From: Sanguibacter keddieii DSM 10542
Lineage (GTDB): Bacteria > Actinomycetota > Actinomycetes > Actinomycetales > Cellulomonadaceae
DNA length: 64,000 nt
Direction: 5' to 3'
Assembly (NCBI RefSeq): GCF_000024925.1
Contig: NC_013521.1
Coordinates: 2,046,001-2,110,000 of the forward strand
The notes under the pieces were generated by a model that was not told the origin of the DNA, did not search any database, and was given only the letters and a program-made list of their open reading frames with translations. A program made the position numbers and the translations under genes. Position 1 is the first letter of the stretch; the number at the start of each line of letters is the position of its first letter. Below are positions 27,589 to 35,232 of this stretch, piece after piece.

Positions 27589-28163
27589 CAGACGATCGTA
27601 GGTGCGTCGTCGGGGGCGGTGCTCCACGCACGACGGAGCTGCTCGAAGCGCGTCGGCAGCGGGGGCCTGACCCCGGCGTAGCGAGCGTTGGTCCGCTGGA
27701 CGTACCTGCGCCAGGAGAGGACGAGGCCCTGCCGCGTGATGGGCAGCCCGGCCGCGACGGTGACGCCGTTGTCGTGCGTGTGGTGCACGGTCAGCAGCAG
27801 TGCCCTCGGCACGGAGCCCTCGAGGTCGACGCACAGCTGCTCGCGGACCACGAGCCAGCGGCGCACGACGACCAGCGCGCTGTCGTCGAGCAGGTGCTCG
27901 TGCTCGCTGCGGTGCTTGCCGTGGTGGACCACCAGGCTCCCCCGCTCGAGGTCGAGGGAGTCGACCGTGCAGCGCAGCAGGTCCGAGTACCGGGCGTCGG
28001 TGCACCGGGTGAGGCCGACGATCACCGCGAGACGGACGCTCTCCGGCTTGGCACCCTCGACGGTCGCCGCGGACGCGAGGTCGCGCCAGACCGCCTCGGC
28101 TTCGCCGAGGGTGACGGGAGGTCGCGGGTATCTGGTCTGTGCTGGTGTGTCAGGTGAGCTCAC
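27588..28163 (-). CDS. Degenerate tyrosine-recombinase-like protein
   Basis: The 191-residue product resembles the catalytic half of phage-type integrases: RLAVIVGLTRCTDARYSDLLRCTVDSLDLERGSLVVHHGKHRSEHEHLLDDSALVVVRRWL parallels the family block around Arg I and the GK strand. RQGLVLSWRRYVQRT and PTRFEQLRRAW stand where the HxxR motif would be. The usual His is Phe or Arg, and the protein ends about 10 residues later without a clear catalytic Tyr. The N-terminal SAM-like core-binding domain is missing. I chose GTG at 28163; a longer frame begins at 28295. It is either a decayed integrase or a domesticated DNA-binding protein. The family assignment is by eye only. Confidence 0.5.
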   Translation of the reverse strand: MSSPDTPAQTRYPRPPVTLGEAEAVWRDLASAATVEGAKPESVRLAVIVGLTRCTDARYSDLLRCTVDSLDLERGSLVVHHGKHRSEHEHLLDDSALVVVRRWLVVREQLCVDLEGSVPRALLLTVHHTHDNGVTVAAGLPITRQGLVLSWRRYVQRTNARYAGVRPPLPTRFEQLRRAWSTAPDDAPTIV

Positions 28164-28193
28164 AGGATCAAGTCTCCATGGTGGCTGAAAGAC

Positions 28194-28205
28194 GCTTGGC
28201 ACACT
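28194..28205. repeat. 12-bp direct repeat copy 1 (GCTTGGCACACT)
   Basis: The same 12-mer occurs at 29378-29389. Both copies sit in AT-richer spots, followed by T-rich sequence, and lie 137 and 128 bp before the next forward gene start. Confidence 0.7.
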
Positions 28206-28330
28206 ATTTCTATCAGGAAGTGCACGTCGAAGACCGCGGGATGAGACGTATCGAGAAAGTGCAGACCGTTCGTGGGGACCCGTGCTTGACTGCACCCACG
28301 CCTGTCCCCTCGTCGTGAACGCAGGACTCC

Positions 28331-28858
28331 ATGGACCCGTTCGTCAGCAGCGTCCCAGGACGCGCCGTGCTGCTCCTGGTGCTGCTCGGCCTCGTCTCCA
28401 TCGCCTGGTGGGTCCGCACCCGACGCTCTGGGACCGTCCGTGCGCCCCGGGCCTCCGCTCCCCCGCCTCCCGACCAGCCCCTGCTGGCGGTGCTGTCCAC
28501 GCGGGGTGTCGCGCTCGGGGACAGGGCCACCTTCGTGCAGCTCTCCTCGGAGGTCTGCACCCCGTGCCGACGGACCGCCGCGGTCCTGTCCGACATCGCA
28601 GCGGTCGAGCCCGGGGTGACGCACGTCGAGCTCGACGCTGCGGAGCACATGGAGCTGGCACGACACCTCCGGGTGCTGCGCACCCCGACCGTCCTGCTGC
28701 TCGACCCCGCCGGCCACGAGTCGGGCCGCAGCTCCGGTGCGATGAGCCCGGCGCAGGCGCGAGCGGCACTCACGGCGCTGTCCACCGCCAGCGACCGCTC
28801 GGCTCGACCCCACGCACCCACCACCGACCAGCCCACCGACGAGACGAGACGATCATGA
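28331..28858 (+). CDS. Membrane-anchored thioredoxin-like protein
   Basis: The 175-residue protein has an N-terminal membrane helix (GRAVLLLVLLGLVSIAWWV), a Pro-rich linker and a thioredoxin fold with the active-site motif CTPC (Cys76, Cys79) in FVQLSSEVCTPCRRTAAVLSDIAAVEPGVTHVELDAAEH. The cis-Pro segment LRTPTVLLLD is present. The anchor could place the domain outside or inside the membrane; inside is suggested by the positively charged RTRRS after the helix. Its partner DUF4395 gene overlaps the stop by 4 bp (ATGA). The two probably form one redox system. Confidence 0.87.
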   Translation: MDPFVSSVPGRAVLLLVLLGLVSIAWWVRTRRSGTVRAPRASAPPPPDQPLLAVLSTRGVALGDRATFVQLSSEVCTPCRRTAAVLSDIAAVEPGVTHVELDAAEHMELARHLRVLRTPTVLLLDPAGHESGRSSGAMSPAQARAALTALSTASDRSARPHAPTTDQPTDETRRS

Positions 28859-29340
28859 CCGGAACCGCCACCCCCGGGTCCTCCGCCACCTCCCCCGCGG
28901 GCATCGATCCTCGAGGACCCCGGTTCGGCGCGGCGCTGACGGCGGTGCTGCTGGCGGTCGTCGTCCTGCTGGGGACCTCGACGGCCGCCTTCGTGCTGCT
29001 CGGACTCGCGGTGGTGCTCTTCGCGGTCGGCGTCGCACGCGGGACGCAGGGCACCGTCCAGGGCGCGATCTTCCGGCGGTGGGTCCGCCCGCGCCTGGCG
29101 CCGCCCGCCGAGCTCGAGGACCCTCGCCCTCCCCGCTTCGCCCAGGGTGTCGGTCTCGCGGTGACGCTCGTCGGCCTCGTGCTGGGGCTGCTCGGTGTCG
29201 CGGCCGCCGTCCCGGTGGCCGCAGCCGTCGCCCTCGTGGCTGCCTTCCTCAACGCGGCCTTCGACCTCTGCCTCGGTTGCGAGCTGTACCTTCTGCTCCA
29301 GCGCCTGCGTCCGGGCCGCCCTGCACCCAGCGTGGGCTGA
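28855..29340 (+). CDS. DUF4395 membrane protein with terminal CxxC
   Basis: The 161-residue protein fits DUF4395: an N-terminal GIDPRGPRFGAALTAVLLAVVVLLG membrane helix, three more hydrophobic segments and the C-terminal FLNAAFDLCLGCELYLLLQRL with Cys139 and Cys142. DUF4395 genes commonly sit beside thioredoxin-like genes, and the pair may move electrons across the membrane, though no activity is proven. The start ATG overlaps the thioredoxin gene stop. The first 15 residues are disordered-looking. Confidence 0.88.
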   Translation: MTGTATPGSSATSPAGIDPRGPRFGAALTAVLLAVVVLLGTSTAAFVLLGLAVVLFAVGVARGTQGTVQGAIFRRWVRPRLAPPAELEDPRPPRFAQGVGLAVTLVGLVLGLLGVAAAVPVAAAVALVAAFLNAAFDLCLGCELYLLLQRLRPGRPAPSVG

Positions 29341-29377
29341 GCGACCAGGCCAGTCGACGGCTCCTCGTACTTCACGT

Positions 29378-29389
29378 GCTTGGCACACT
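29378..29389. repeat. 12-bp direct repeat copy 2 (GCTTGGCACACT)
   Basis: Exact second copy of the 12-mer at 28194-28205. A run of eight T follows. A 4-bp GTGC/GCAC stem is too short to call a terminator. Confidence 0.7.
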
Positions 29390-29463
29390 TTTTTTAGGCG
29401 TCGTGGTGACCCAGGACACGGAATCCCTCGAGGAATATCCACACCCCGGCGGTAGTTGAGGCG

Positions 29464-29487
29464 TAAAGTACATGCAAACGCATACAC
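29464..29487 (+). promoter_or_regulatory. Candidate promoter and MarR operator
   Basis: TAAAGT at 29464-29469 is a -10 match. It overlaps an imperfect palindrome GTACATGC-AAAC-GCATACAC (29468-29487, 6 of 8 arm positions paired), a size typical for MarR dimers. The MarR gene is the second gene of this operon. Confidence 0.5.
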
Positions 29488-29505
29488 CTCGAGGAGCTGG
29501 GCACC

Positions 29506-30651
29506 ATGATGCAGTTCGGGATCTTCACCGTCGGCGACGTCACCCCTGACCCGACCACAGGCCGCACCCCCACGGAGAACGAGCGGATCAAGGCGACGAT
29601 CGCCATCGCCCGCAAGGCCGAGGAGGTCGGGCTGGACGTCTTCGCGACCGGCGAGCACCACAACCCGCCCTTCGTGCCGTCCTCCCCCACCACCACCCTG
29701 GCCTTCATCGCCGCGCAGACCGAGCGCATCCTGCTCTCGACCTCCACGACGCTCATCACCACGAACGACCCGGTGAAGATCGCCGAGGACTACGCGACGC
29801 TCCAGCACCTGGCCGACGGCCGCACGGACCTCATGATGGGCCGCGGCAACACCGGGCCCGTCTACCCGTGGTTCGGCAAGGACATCCGGCAGGGCATCAA
29901 CCTCGCGATCGAGAACTACGCGCTGCTGCACCGCCTGTGGCGCGAGGACGTCGTCGACTGGGAAGGGAAGTTCCGCACCCCGCTGCAGGGCTTCACGGCC
30001 ACGCCGCGCCCCCTCGACGGGGTCCCGCCCTTCGTGTGGCACGGCTCGATCCGCACCCCGGAGATCGCCGAGCAGGCCGCCTACTACGGCGACGGGTACT
30101 TCCACAACAACATCTTCTGGCCCATCGAGCACACGCAGCAGATGGTCGCGCTGTACCGCCAGCGCTTCGAGCACTACGGCCACGGCACGGCCGACCAGGC
30201 GATCGTCGGGCTCGGCGGCCAGGTGTTCATGCGCAAGAACTCCCAGGACGCGCGCCGCGAGTTCCGCCCGTACTTCGACAACGCCCCGGTCTACGGACAC
30301 GGCCCGTCGATGGAGGACTTCACGGCCCAGACGCCGCTCACCGTCGGCAGCCCGCAGGAGGTCATCGACCGCTACGCCGCCATGCGCGACCACGTGGGCG
30401 ACTACCAGCGCCAGCTGTTCCTCATGGACCACGCCGGTCTCCCGCTCAAGACCGTCCTCGAGCAGCTCGACATCCTCGGCGAGGAGGTCGTCCCCGTGCT
30501 GCGCAAGGAGCTCGCGGTCGGCCGCCCCGCGCACGTCCCCGACGCGCCCACCCACGCGGCACTGGTCGCCAGGGCCGGCGGGGCCCACGACGCCACCGTC
30601 TACGCCCCGGCCGACGACGTCACCGGCGCCTCGCCTGTCGGCGCACGGTGA
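29506..30651 (+). CDS. CE1758-family luciferase-like FMN-dependent monooxygenase
   Basis: The 381-residue protein is a luciferase-like monooxygenase: MQFGIFTVGDVTPDPTTGRTPTENERIKATIAIARKAEEVGLDVFATGEHHNPPF, then TERILLSTSTTLITTNDPVKIAEDYATLQHLADGRTDLMMGRG. This matches the CE1758 family, which always pairs with the CE1759 FMN reductase found two genes downstream. It uses reduced FMN and oxygen; the organic substrate is unknown. GAGGAG lies 8 nt before ATG 29506 (a second ATG follows at once). The MarR start overlaps its stop by 4 bp. A candidate operator covers its promoter. Confidence 0.93.
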   Translation: MMQFGIFTVGDVTPDPTTGRTPTENERIKATIAIARKAEEVGLDVFATGEHHNPPFVPSSPTTTLAFIAAQTERILLSTSTTLITTNDPVKIAEDYATLQHLADGRTDLMMGRGNTGPVYPWFGKDIRQGINLAIENYALLHRLWREDVVDWEGKFRTPLQGFTATPRPLDGVPPFVWHGSIRTPEIAEQAAYYGDGYFHNNIFWPIEHTQQMVALYRQRFEHYGHGTADQAIVGLGGQVFMRKNSQDARREFRPYFDNAPVYGHGPSMEDFTAQTPLTVGSPQEVIDRYAAMRDHVGDYQRQLFLMDHAGLPLKTVLEQLDILGEEVVPVLRKELAVGRPAHVPDAPTHAALVARAGGAHDATVYAPADDVTGASPVGAR

Positions 30652-31202
30652 CCACCGTGACGACGGCGAGCACCGAGACGCCGGCGAGCACCGTCACCAC
30701 GGCAGGCGACGCGGGGACGGTGACGAGCCCGCAGGCTCTGGCCGTCCCCGCGGAGACCTCCGACCGCCTCGCCGCGGCCTCGTGGGAGGCGCTGTTCCGG
30801 GCCCAGGTGGCCCTCATGCGGCGCTTCACCGCGGACGACATCTGGCACCCGGTGAGCGTCCGCGAGTACGACGTCCTCTTCACGCTGAGCACCTCCGACC
30901 CGGCGGGGCTGCGGCTCAACGAGCTCAACCGCGAGGTCCTCGTCACCCAGCCCTCGCTCAGCCGGATGGTCGAGCGTCTCGAGGCCAAGGGCTACCTCAC
31001 CCGCTGCGCGGCCCAGGAGGACCGTCGGGGCACGCTCATCCGCCTCACCGAGGCGGGCGCAGCACTGCAGAAGGAGATCGGGCGCCGGCACGTGCGGAGC
31101 ATCCGCAAGTACCTGGAACCCGCCCTCGACGCGCAGCAGCTCACCACCCTGCTCGAGCTCTGCACCACGCTCCGCCTCGCACAGGCTGACATCCCCGACT
31201 GA
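30648..31202 (+). CDS. MarR-family transcriptional regulator
   Basis: The 184-residue protein has a winged helix: WHPVSVREYDVLFTLSTSDPAGLRLNELNREVLVTQPSLSRMVERLEAKGYLTRCAAQEDRRGTLIRLTEAGAAL. The D-x-R wing is intact. The first 35 residues (TTVTTASTETPASTVTTAG) are Thr/Ala/Ser-rich and probably disordered, so the real start might be downstream. The GTG start overlaps the monooxygenase stop (GTGA). It lies between the monooxygenase and FMN reductase genes and probably controls them through the palindrome at 29468-29487. Confidence 0.9.
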   Translation: MTTVTTASTETPASTVTTAGDAGTVTSPQALAVPAETSDRLAAASWEALFRAQVALMRRFTADDIWHPVSVREYDVLFTLSTSDPAGLRLNELNREVLVTQPSLSRMVERLEAKGYLTRCAAQEDRRGTLIRLTEAGAALQKEIGRRHVRSIRKYLEPALDAQQLTTLLELCTTLRLAQADIPD

Positions 31203-31279
31203 GCAGCAGCCCGCTCACGACGGCGCGCACGGCACCACCCACGACACCACCTGCTCCACCGTCCTCCCGAGGAGACACC

Positions 31280-31915
31280 ATGACCTCCAGCACCACCACC
31301 CGTTCGCTCGTCGCCCTGTCGGCCGGCCTCAGCCAGCCGTCGTCGACCCGGCTGCTCGCCGACCGGCTCGTCGCCGGCACCGTGAGCGCCCTCGCCGATC
31401 GTGGCATCACCGCCGAGGTCCGCACCGTGGACCTGCGCGACCTCGCGCACGACATCACCGACAACCTGCTCACCGGGTTCCCGTCGCCGCGCCTCAAGGA
31501 GGTCGTCGACGCCGTGGAGCACGCGGACGGCGTCGTCGCCGTGACACCGATCTTCTCGGCGTCGTACTCGGGCCTGTTCAAGAGCTTCGTCGACATCGTC
31601 GACTCCAAGGCCCTCGTCGGGACCCCCGTCCTCATCGGCGCGACCGCCGGGTCCGCCCGGCACTCCCTCGCGCTCGAGCACGCGCTCCGGCCGCTCTTCG
31701 CCTACCTGCGGGCCGTCGTCGCGCCCACCTCGGTGTTCGCGGCGTCCGAGGACTGGGGCTCGGGTGACGCCCAGACCGGTGAGCTGGCCTCCAGGATCAC
31801 CCGCGCAGCAGGAGAGCTCGCGACCCTCGTCGCGGCCCGTGAGCCGTCGTCGTCGGTCCCCGACCTGCTCGCCGGGCTCGTGCCCTTCGAGCAGCAGCTC
31901 GCCGGCGGCGTCTGA
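31280..31915 (+). CDS. CE1759-family NADPH-dependent FMN reductase
   Basis: The 211-residue protein has a flavodoxin-like fold: SLVALSAGLSQPSSTRLLADRLV, then VDAVEHADGVVAVTPIFSASYSGLFKSFVDIVDSKALVGTPVLIGATAGSARHSLALEHALRPLFAYLRAVVAPTSVFAASEDWG. This is the partner reductase that supplies reduced FMN to the CE1758 monooxygenase. It starts 77 bp after the MarR stop with GAGGAG before ATG. Confidence 0.93.
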   Translation: MTSSTTTRSLVALSAGLSQPSSTRLLADRLVAGTVSALADRGITAEVRTVDLRDLAHDITDNLLTGFPSPRLKEVVDAVEHADGVVAVTPIFSASYSGLFKSFVDIVDSKALVGTPVLIGATAGSARHSLALEHALRPLFAYLRAVVAPTSVFAASEDWGSGDAQTGELASRITRAAGELATLVAAREPSSSVPDLLAGLVPFEQQLAGGV

Positions 31916-32034
31916 GCCCTGAGGACACGACCCCCGCGGACGCGGTGCCGAACCGTACGGACGTGGTGTCAGACCTCGATCAGGGGTGACGCACGGAACG
32001 TCCCGCGGTGGTCCGGAGACGTTCGCGACGAGCG

Positions 32035-32040
32035 TAAACT
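32035..32040 (+). promoter_or_regulatory. Candidate -10 box of the ATP-grasp gene
   Basis: TAAACT is a good -10 match and gives a leader of roughly 65-70 nt before the GTG at 32114. No clear -35 element is seen. Confidence 0.4.
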
Positions 32041-32113
32041 GGTTCCTGAGGCGAGGTCCGACGACGCACCAGGTCCTCCACCTCTCCTCACTCTTCCTGG
32101 CAGGGACCCCCGC

Positions 32114-33235
32114 GTGACTGTGAACATCTGGCTCAACCGCACCTACGCGACCAACTACTGGTTCCTGCAGATGCTCCGCTCCAACCCCGACGGCACGCCC
32201 GTCCGGCTGTTCGCGACGCACACCGACGAGACGTCCCCGGTCCTCCAGGCCGCCGACGTGACCGAGATCGAGCCGGCCCTGACGGGCGACGCGTACGTCG
32301 ACTGGGCGCTCGCCTTCTGCCAGGCGCACGCGATCGACGTGCTGCTCCCCGGCAAGGAGATGCTCGCGATCGCGACCCGGGCCGTCGAGTTCGCCGCGCT
32401 CGGGGTGCACGTGCTCGCCTCGCCTGCGCCCTCGATCGCGCTGCTCGACGACAAGGACGCCACCTACGCGTCAGCCTCTGCCCTCGGGGTCCCGGTGCCG
32501 CCGTGGCGGACCGCCCAGGGCGCCGACGCCTTCGTCGACGCCGTCGCCTCGCTGCGCTCCGAGCTCGAGGCGGACGAGGTGGTCTGCTTCAAGCCGCTGC
32601 AGGGCGTTGGCGCCGAGGGCTTCCGGGTGCTCGACGACTCCGCGACGACGCTCGACGACCTGCTCGCCGCACCGTCGCACCGGGTCCGCACGGACGAGGT
32701 GGCCTTCGCCCTCGAACGGGCTGCCGACACGGGCCGCGACCTGCCGACCTTCATGGTCCTGCCGTACATGGCCTCGCCCGAGATCAGCGTCGACTGCCTC
32801 TCGACCACCTTCGGCGAGACGCTCGCCGCGCTCCCCCGGGCCAAGGCGGGTCGCAAGCGCACCTTCCTCGACGACGAGCCGCGCGCCGTCGAGATCGCGC
32901 ACCGCATGGTCGACTCGTACCAGCTCGCGTACCTCACCAACACCCAGCTGCGCTGGTGGCGCGGTGAGCTCGCGCTCCTCGAGGTGAACACGCGCCCGTC
33001 GGGCGGTCTGTACGCCGCGTCGCTCACCGGCCTCAACCTGCCGTGGGCGGCCGTGACCCTCGCCCTGGAGGGCACGAGCCCCGTGCTCGAGCCGCAGCTC
33101 GGGCACTCCTTCGTGTCGGTCGACACGGTGGTCTCGCTGCCGGCCCCGGTCGAGCACGCACCGGCCCACCTCGCGCCGTCACCGGCAGCCGAGCCCGTCG
33201 GCGCAGGCACCACGCTCCTCGCCGACGCCGTCTGA
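32114..33235 (+). CDS. ATP-grasp domain protein
   Basis: The 373-residue protein has an N-terminal preATP-grasp fold (MTVNIWLNRTYATNYWFLQMLR, then DVLLPGKEMLAIATRAVEFAALGVHVLASPAPSIALLDDKDATYASASALGVPVPPW), a central ATP-binding region (EVVCFKPLQGVGAEGFRVLDD) and the metal-binding C-terminal motif LLEVNTRPSGGLYAA. ATP-grasp enzymes ligate a carboxylate to an amine or thiol through an acyl phosphate. The substrates are unknown, and no adjacent co-directional gene gives a clue. An AGGGA ribosome binding site precedes the GTG start. The tail after residue 340 is Pro/Ala-rich. It converges on the aminotransferase gene with an 18-bp gap. Confidence 0.85.
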   Translation: MTVNIWLNRTYATNYWFLQMLRSNPDGTPVRLFATHTDETSPVLQAADVTEIEPALTGDAYVDWALAFCQAHAIDVLLPGKEMLAIATRAVEFAALGVHVLASPAPSIALLDDKDATYASASALGVPVPPWRTAQGADAFVDAVASLRSELEADEVVCFKPLQGVGAEGFRVLDDSATTLDDLLAAPSHRVRTDEVAFALERAADTGRDLPTFMVLPYMASPEISVDCLSTTFGETLAALPRAKAGRKRTFLDDEPRAVEIAHRMVDSYQLAYLTNTQLRWWRGELALLEVNTRPSGGLYAASLTGLNLPWAAVTLALEGTSPVLEPQLGHSFVSVDTVVSLPAPVEHAPAHLAPSPAAEPVGAGTTLLADAV

Positions 33236-33253
33236 GCAGTCCGACCCGAGGCG

Positions 33254-34339
33254 TCAGGCGGTCGGCCTCGCGCCCACCGCACCGCCTGCACCGACAGCCC
33301 GCACAGCCCCGTGCAGCGCCTCGAGCCCACGGTCGACCGCCTCCGGGGTCGCCTGGCGCCCGGTGTGGTTGATGCGGACCAGGCGCCCCGCGAGGGCCCC
33401 TGGGCCTGCCATGACGAGCCCTCCCCCGGCGGCGACCGCCGCCCGGCTGAAGGCATGACCGTCGACCCCGTCGGGGACGGCGACCGTCGTCACCACGGAG
33501 GCGTACCCGAGCGGCCCCCGCTGCCAGGTCCGCAGCCCGAGCGCGCCAAGGCCGGCCCGGGCGCGTGCAGCAGCAGCCTCGTGCCGTGCGATCACGGCCT
33601 CGAGCCCCTCGGCCTCCACGCGGTCGAGCGCCGCTCCGAGCGCACGCGTCTCGAGCACCGACGGCGTGCCGGGGACGACCGTCCGGTCGCTCCGCAGCCA
33701 GCCGTCGCGCCAGTCGAGCAGCGACAGCGACGACGTCCGGAGCGCTGACGGGTTCGACCCGGCCAGCGCCCAGGCGCGGTCCGACACCGTCGCAGCGCTG
33801 ACGCCTGCGGGACCGGCGAGGGCCTTCTGCGGCCCGATCACGCAGACGTCGGTGCCCCAGACGGACGGCTCGACGGGCTCGGCCCCGACCGACGCGACCG
33901 CGTCGACGACGGTCACGACGCCGCGCTCGCGCGCGGCCCGCACGATCTCCGCGACCGGGTTGGACCCACCGGTCGCGGCCTCGGCGTGGGCGAGGGCCAG
34001 GATCTCGGTGCCGGGGTGCGCGTCCAGGGCGGCGACGACCTGATCGACCGTCGCGACGGAGTCGAGCGCGCTCGTGACGTCGACGACCTCCGCCCCGGCC
34101 CGCCGCATCCAGTCGCCGAAGATCACGCCGTAGGGTCCCGTGGCGACGTTGACCGCACGGCGTCCCGGTGCCGCCAGGGCGGTCGCGACGGCCTCGAGCG
34201 CGAGGATCGCCTCGGCCTGGAACAGCACGACGGTGTCGTCGGTCCCGAGCAGCGCAGCGACCTGCTGCTCGATGCGCGCCAGGGTCGCAGCCTCGAGCGG
34301 GGGCGGGTCGAGCAGCGTCGACGGGTCGAAGGTCGTCAC
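33254..34339 (-). CDS. Class V aminotransferase (alanine-glyoxylate type)
   Basis: The 361-residue PLP enzyme of fold type I, class V, has LFQAEAILALEAVATAL, NVATGPYGVIFGDWMRRAGAEVV, VTVVDAVASVGAEPV with the PLP aspartate, and the Schiff-base lysine K172 in VCVIGPQKALAGPAG. The C-terminal RLVRINHTGRQATPEAVDRGLEAL agrees with this class. Relatives transfer amino groups between alanine, serine or 2-oxoacids. The GTG start overlaps the ABC ATPase stop by 4 bp, so it is the last gene of the peptide-transport operon; it may act on an amino acid released from the imported substrate. Confidence 0.88.
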   Translation of the reverse strand: MTTFDPSTLLDPPPLEAATLARIEQQVAALLGTDDTVVLFQAEAILALEAVATALAAPGRRAVNVATGPYGVIFGDWMRRAGAEVVDVTSALDSVATVDQVVAALDAHPGTEILALAHAEAATGGSNPVAEIVRAARERGVVTVVDAVASVGAEPVEPSVWGTDVCVIGPQKALAGPAGVSAATVSDRAWALAGSNPSALRTSSLSLLDWRDGWLRSDRTVVPGTPSVLETRALGAALDRVEAEGLEAVIARHEAAAARARAGLGALGLRTWQRGPLGYASVVTTVAVPDGVDGHAFSRAAVAAGGGLVMAGPGALAGRLVRINHTGRQATPEAVDRGLEALHGAVRAVGAGGAVGARPTA

Positions 34340-35232
34340 AGGGAGTCCTCGTCAGGTGGGATCGGGAGGGTGGCTGCTTCAGCAGGAGAGCCGACTGCGC
34401 CAGCAGGGGTACCAGCGGCACCACCCTTGCGCAGCCGCGGCGCGGCGGCGAGCAGCGCCCGGCTGTAGGGGTGCTGGGGTCCGCGGAAGAAGTCGTCGGC
34501 CGGTGACTGCTCGACGACGAGCCCGTCGCGCATCACGGCCACCGTGTCGCAGAGCCTGCGGACGACGGCGAGGTCGTGGGTGATGAGGACGACGGTCAGG
34601 CCGAGCCGCTCGCGCAGGTCGTCGACGAGGTCGAGGACGGTGCGCTGCACGGAGACGTCGAGGGCCGACGTGGGCTCGTCGGCGACGAGGACGCGCGGCT
34701 CGAGGGCGAGGGCGCGGGCGATCGCCACCCGTTGCCGCTGCCCGCCGGAGAGCTGGCGGGGGCGGGCGTCGAGCGCCTGCGCCGGGAGCCGGACGAGGTC
34801 GAGCAGCTCGAGGCTGCGCGCCCGGACCTGGCTCTTGGGCACCACCCGGTGCACGGTGAGCAGCTCGCGCAGCACCTGCCCGACCGTCATGCGCGGGTTG
34901 AGCGAGGCGTAGGGGTCCTGGTAGACGACCTGGACCGCGCGGCGCTGGGCCACGGTGCGCGAGGTCCCCGGGAGCACCTGGCCGTCGAGGAGCACCTCGC
35001 CCGACGCCGGTGCGAGCTCGCCGGCGATCGCCCGGGCGACCGTGGTCTTGCCCGACCCGGACTCGCCGACGATCCCGAGCACTCCCCCGGGCGGGACCTG
35101 GAGGCTGACCCCGTGCACCACCTGCGTCGACCCGTACGCGACCCTCAGGTCATGGACCTCGAGCAGGGCCGTGGGCTGCACAGGGGCGTGCTCGCCGTCT
35201 GTGCCGTCCGCCGCGACTCCCTCGTGACTCAT
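34336..35232 (-). CDS. Peptide-type ABC transporter ATP-binding protein (DppF-like)
   Basis: The 298-residue ATPase has Walker A (GIVGESGSGKTTVARAIAGE), Q-loop (QVVYQDPYASLNPRMTVGQVL), signature (RQLSGGQRQRVAIARALALEPRVLVADEPTSALD) and the H-loop (LITHDLAVV). The C-terminal PQHPYSRALLAAAPRL matches the oligopeptide-transporter domain. It pairs with the ATPase upstream. The ATG at 35232 was chosen because it overlaps the upstream stop by 4 bp. The Pro/Ala-rich C-terminus is atypical. Confidence 0.94.
   Translation of the reverse strand: MSHEGVAADGTDGEHAPVQPTALLEVHDLRVAYGSTQVVHGVSLQVPPGGVLGIVGESGSGKTTVARAIAGELAPASGEVLLDGQVLPGTSRTVAQRRAVQVVYQDPYASLNPRMTVGQVLRELLTVHRVVPKSQVRARSLELLDLVRLPAQALDARPRQLSGGQRQRVAIARALALEPRVLVADEPTSALDVSVQRTVLDLVDDLRERLGLTVVLITHDLAVVRRLCDTVAVMRDGLVVEQSPADDFFRGPQHPYSRALLAAAPRLRKGGAAGTPAGAVGSPAEAATLPIPPDEDSL

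Noticed and set aside
28195-28212. Sigma-54-like TGGCAC promoter element
   Set aside because: The spacing to the GC element is wrong (TTTCT instead of TTGCA) and actinobacteria generally lack sigma-54.
29371-29400. Rho-independent terminator at the T-run after DUF4395
   Set aside because: The only stem before the T-run is 4 bp (GTGC/GCAC), too weak for termination.
31995-32023. Second SigR-type promoter (GGAAC ... GTT) before the ATP-grasp gene
   Set aside because: The spacer is 21 bp instead of 18, so it does not fit the consensus.
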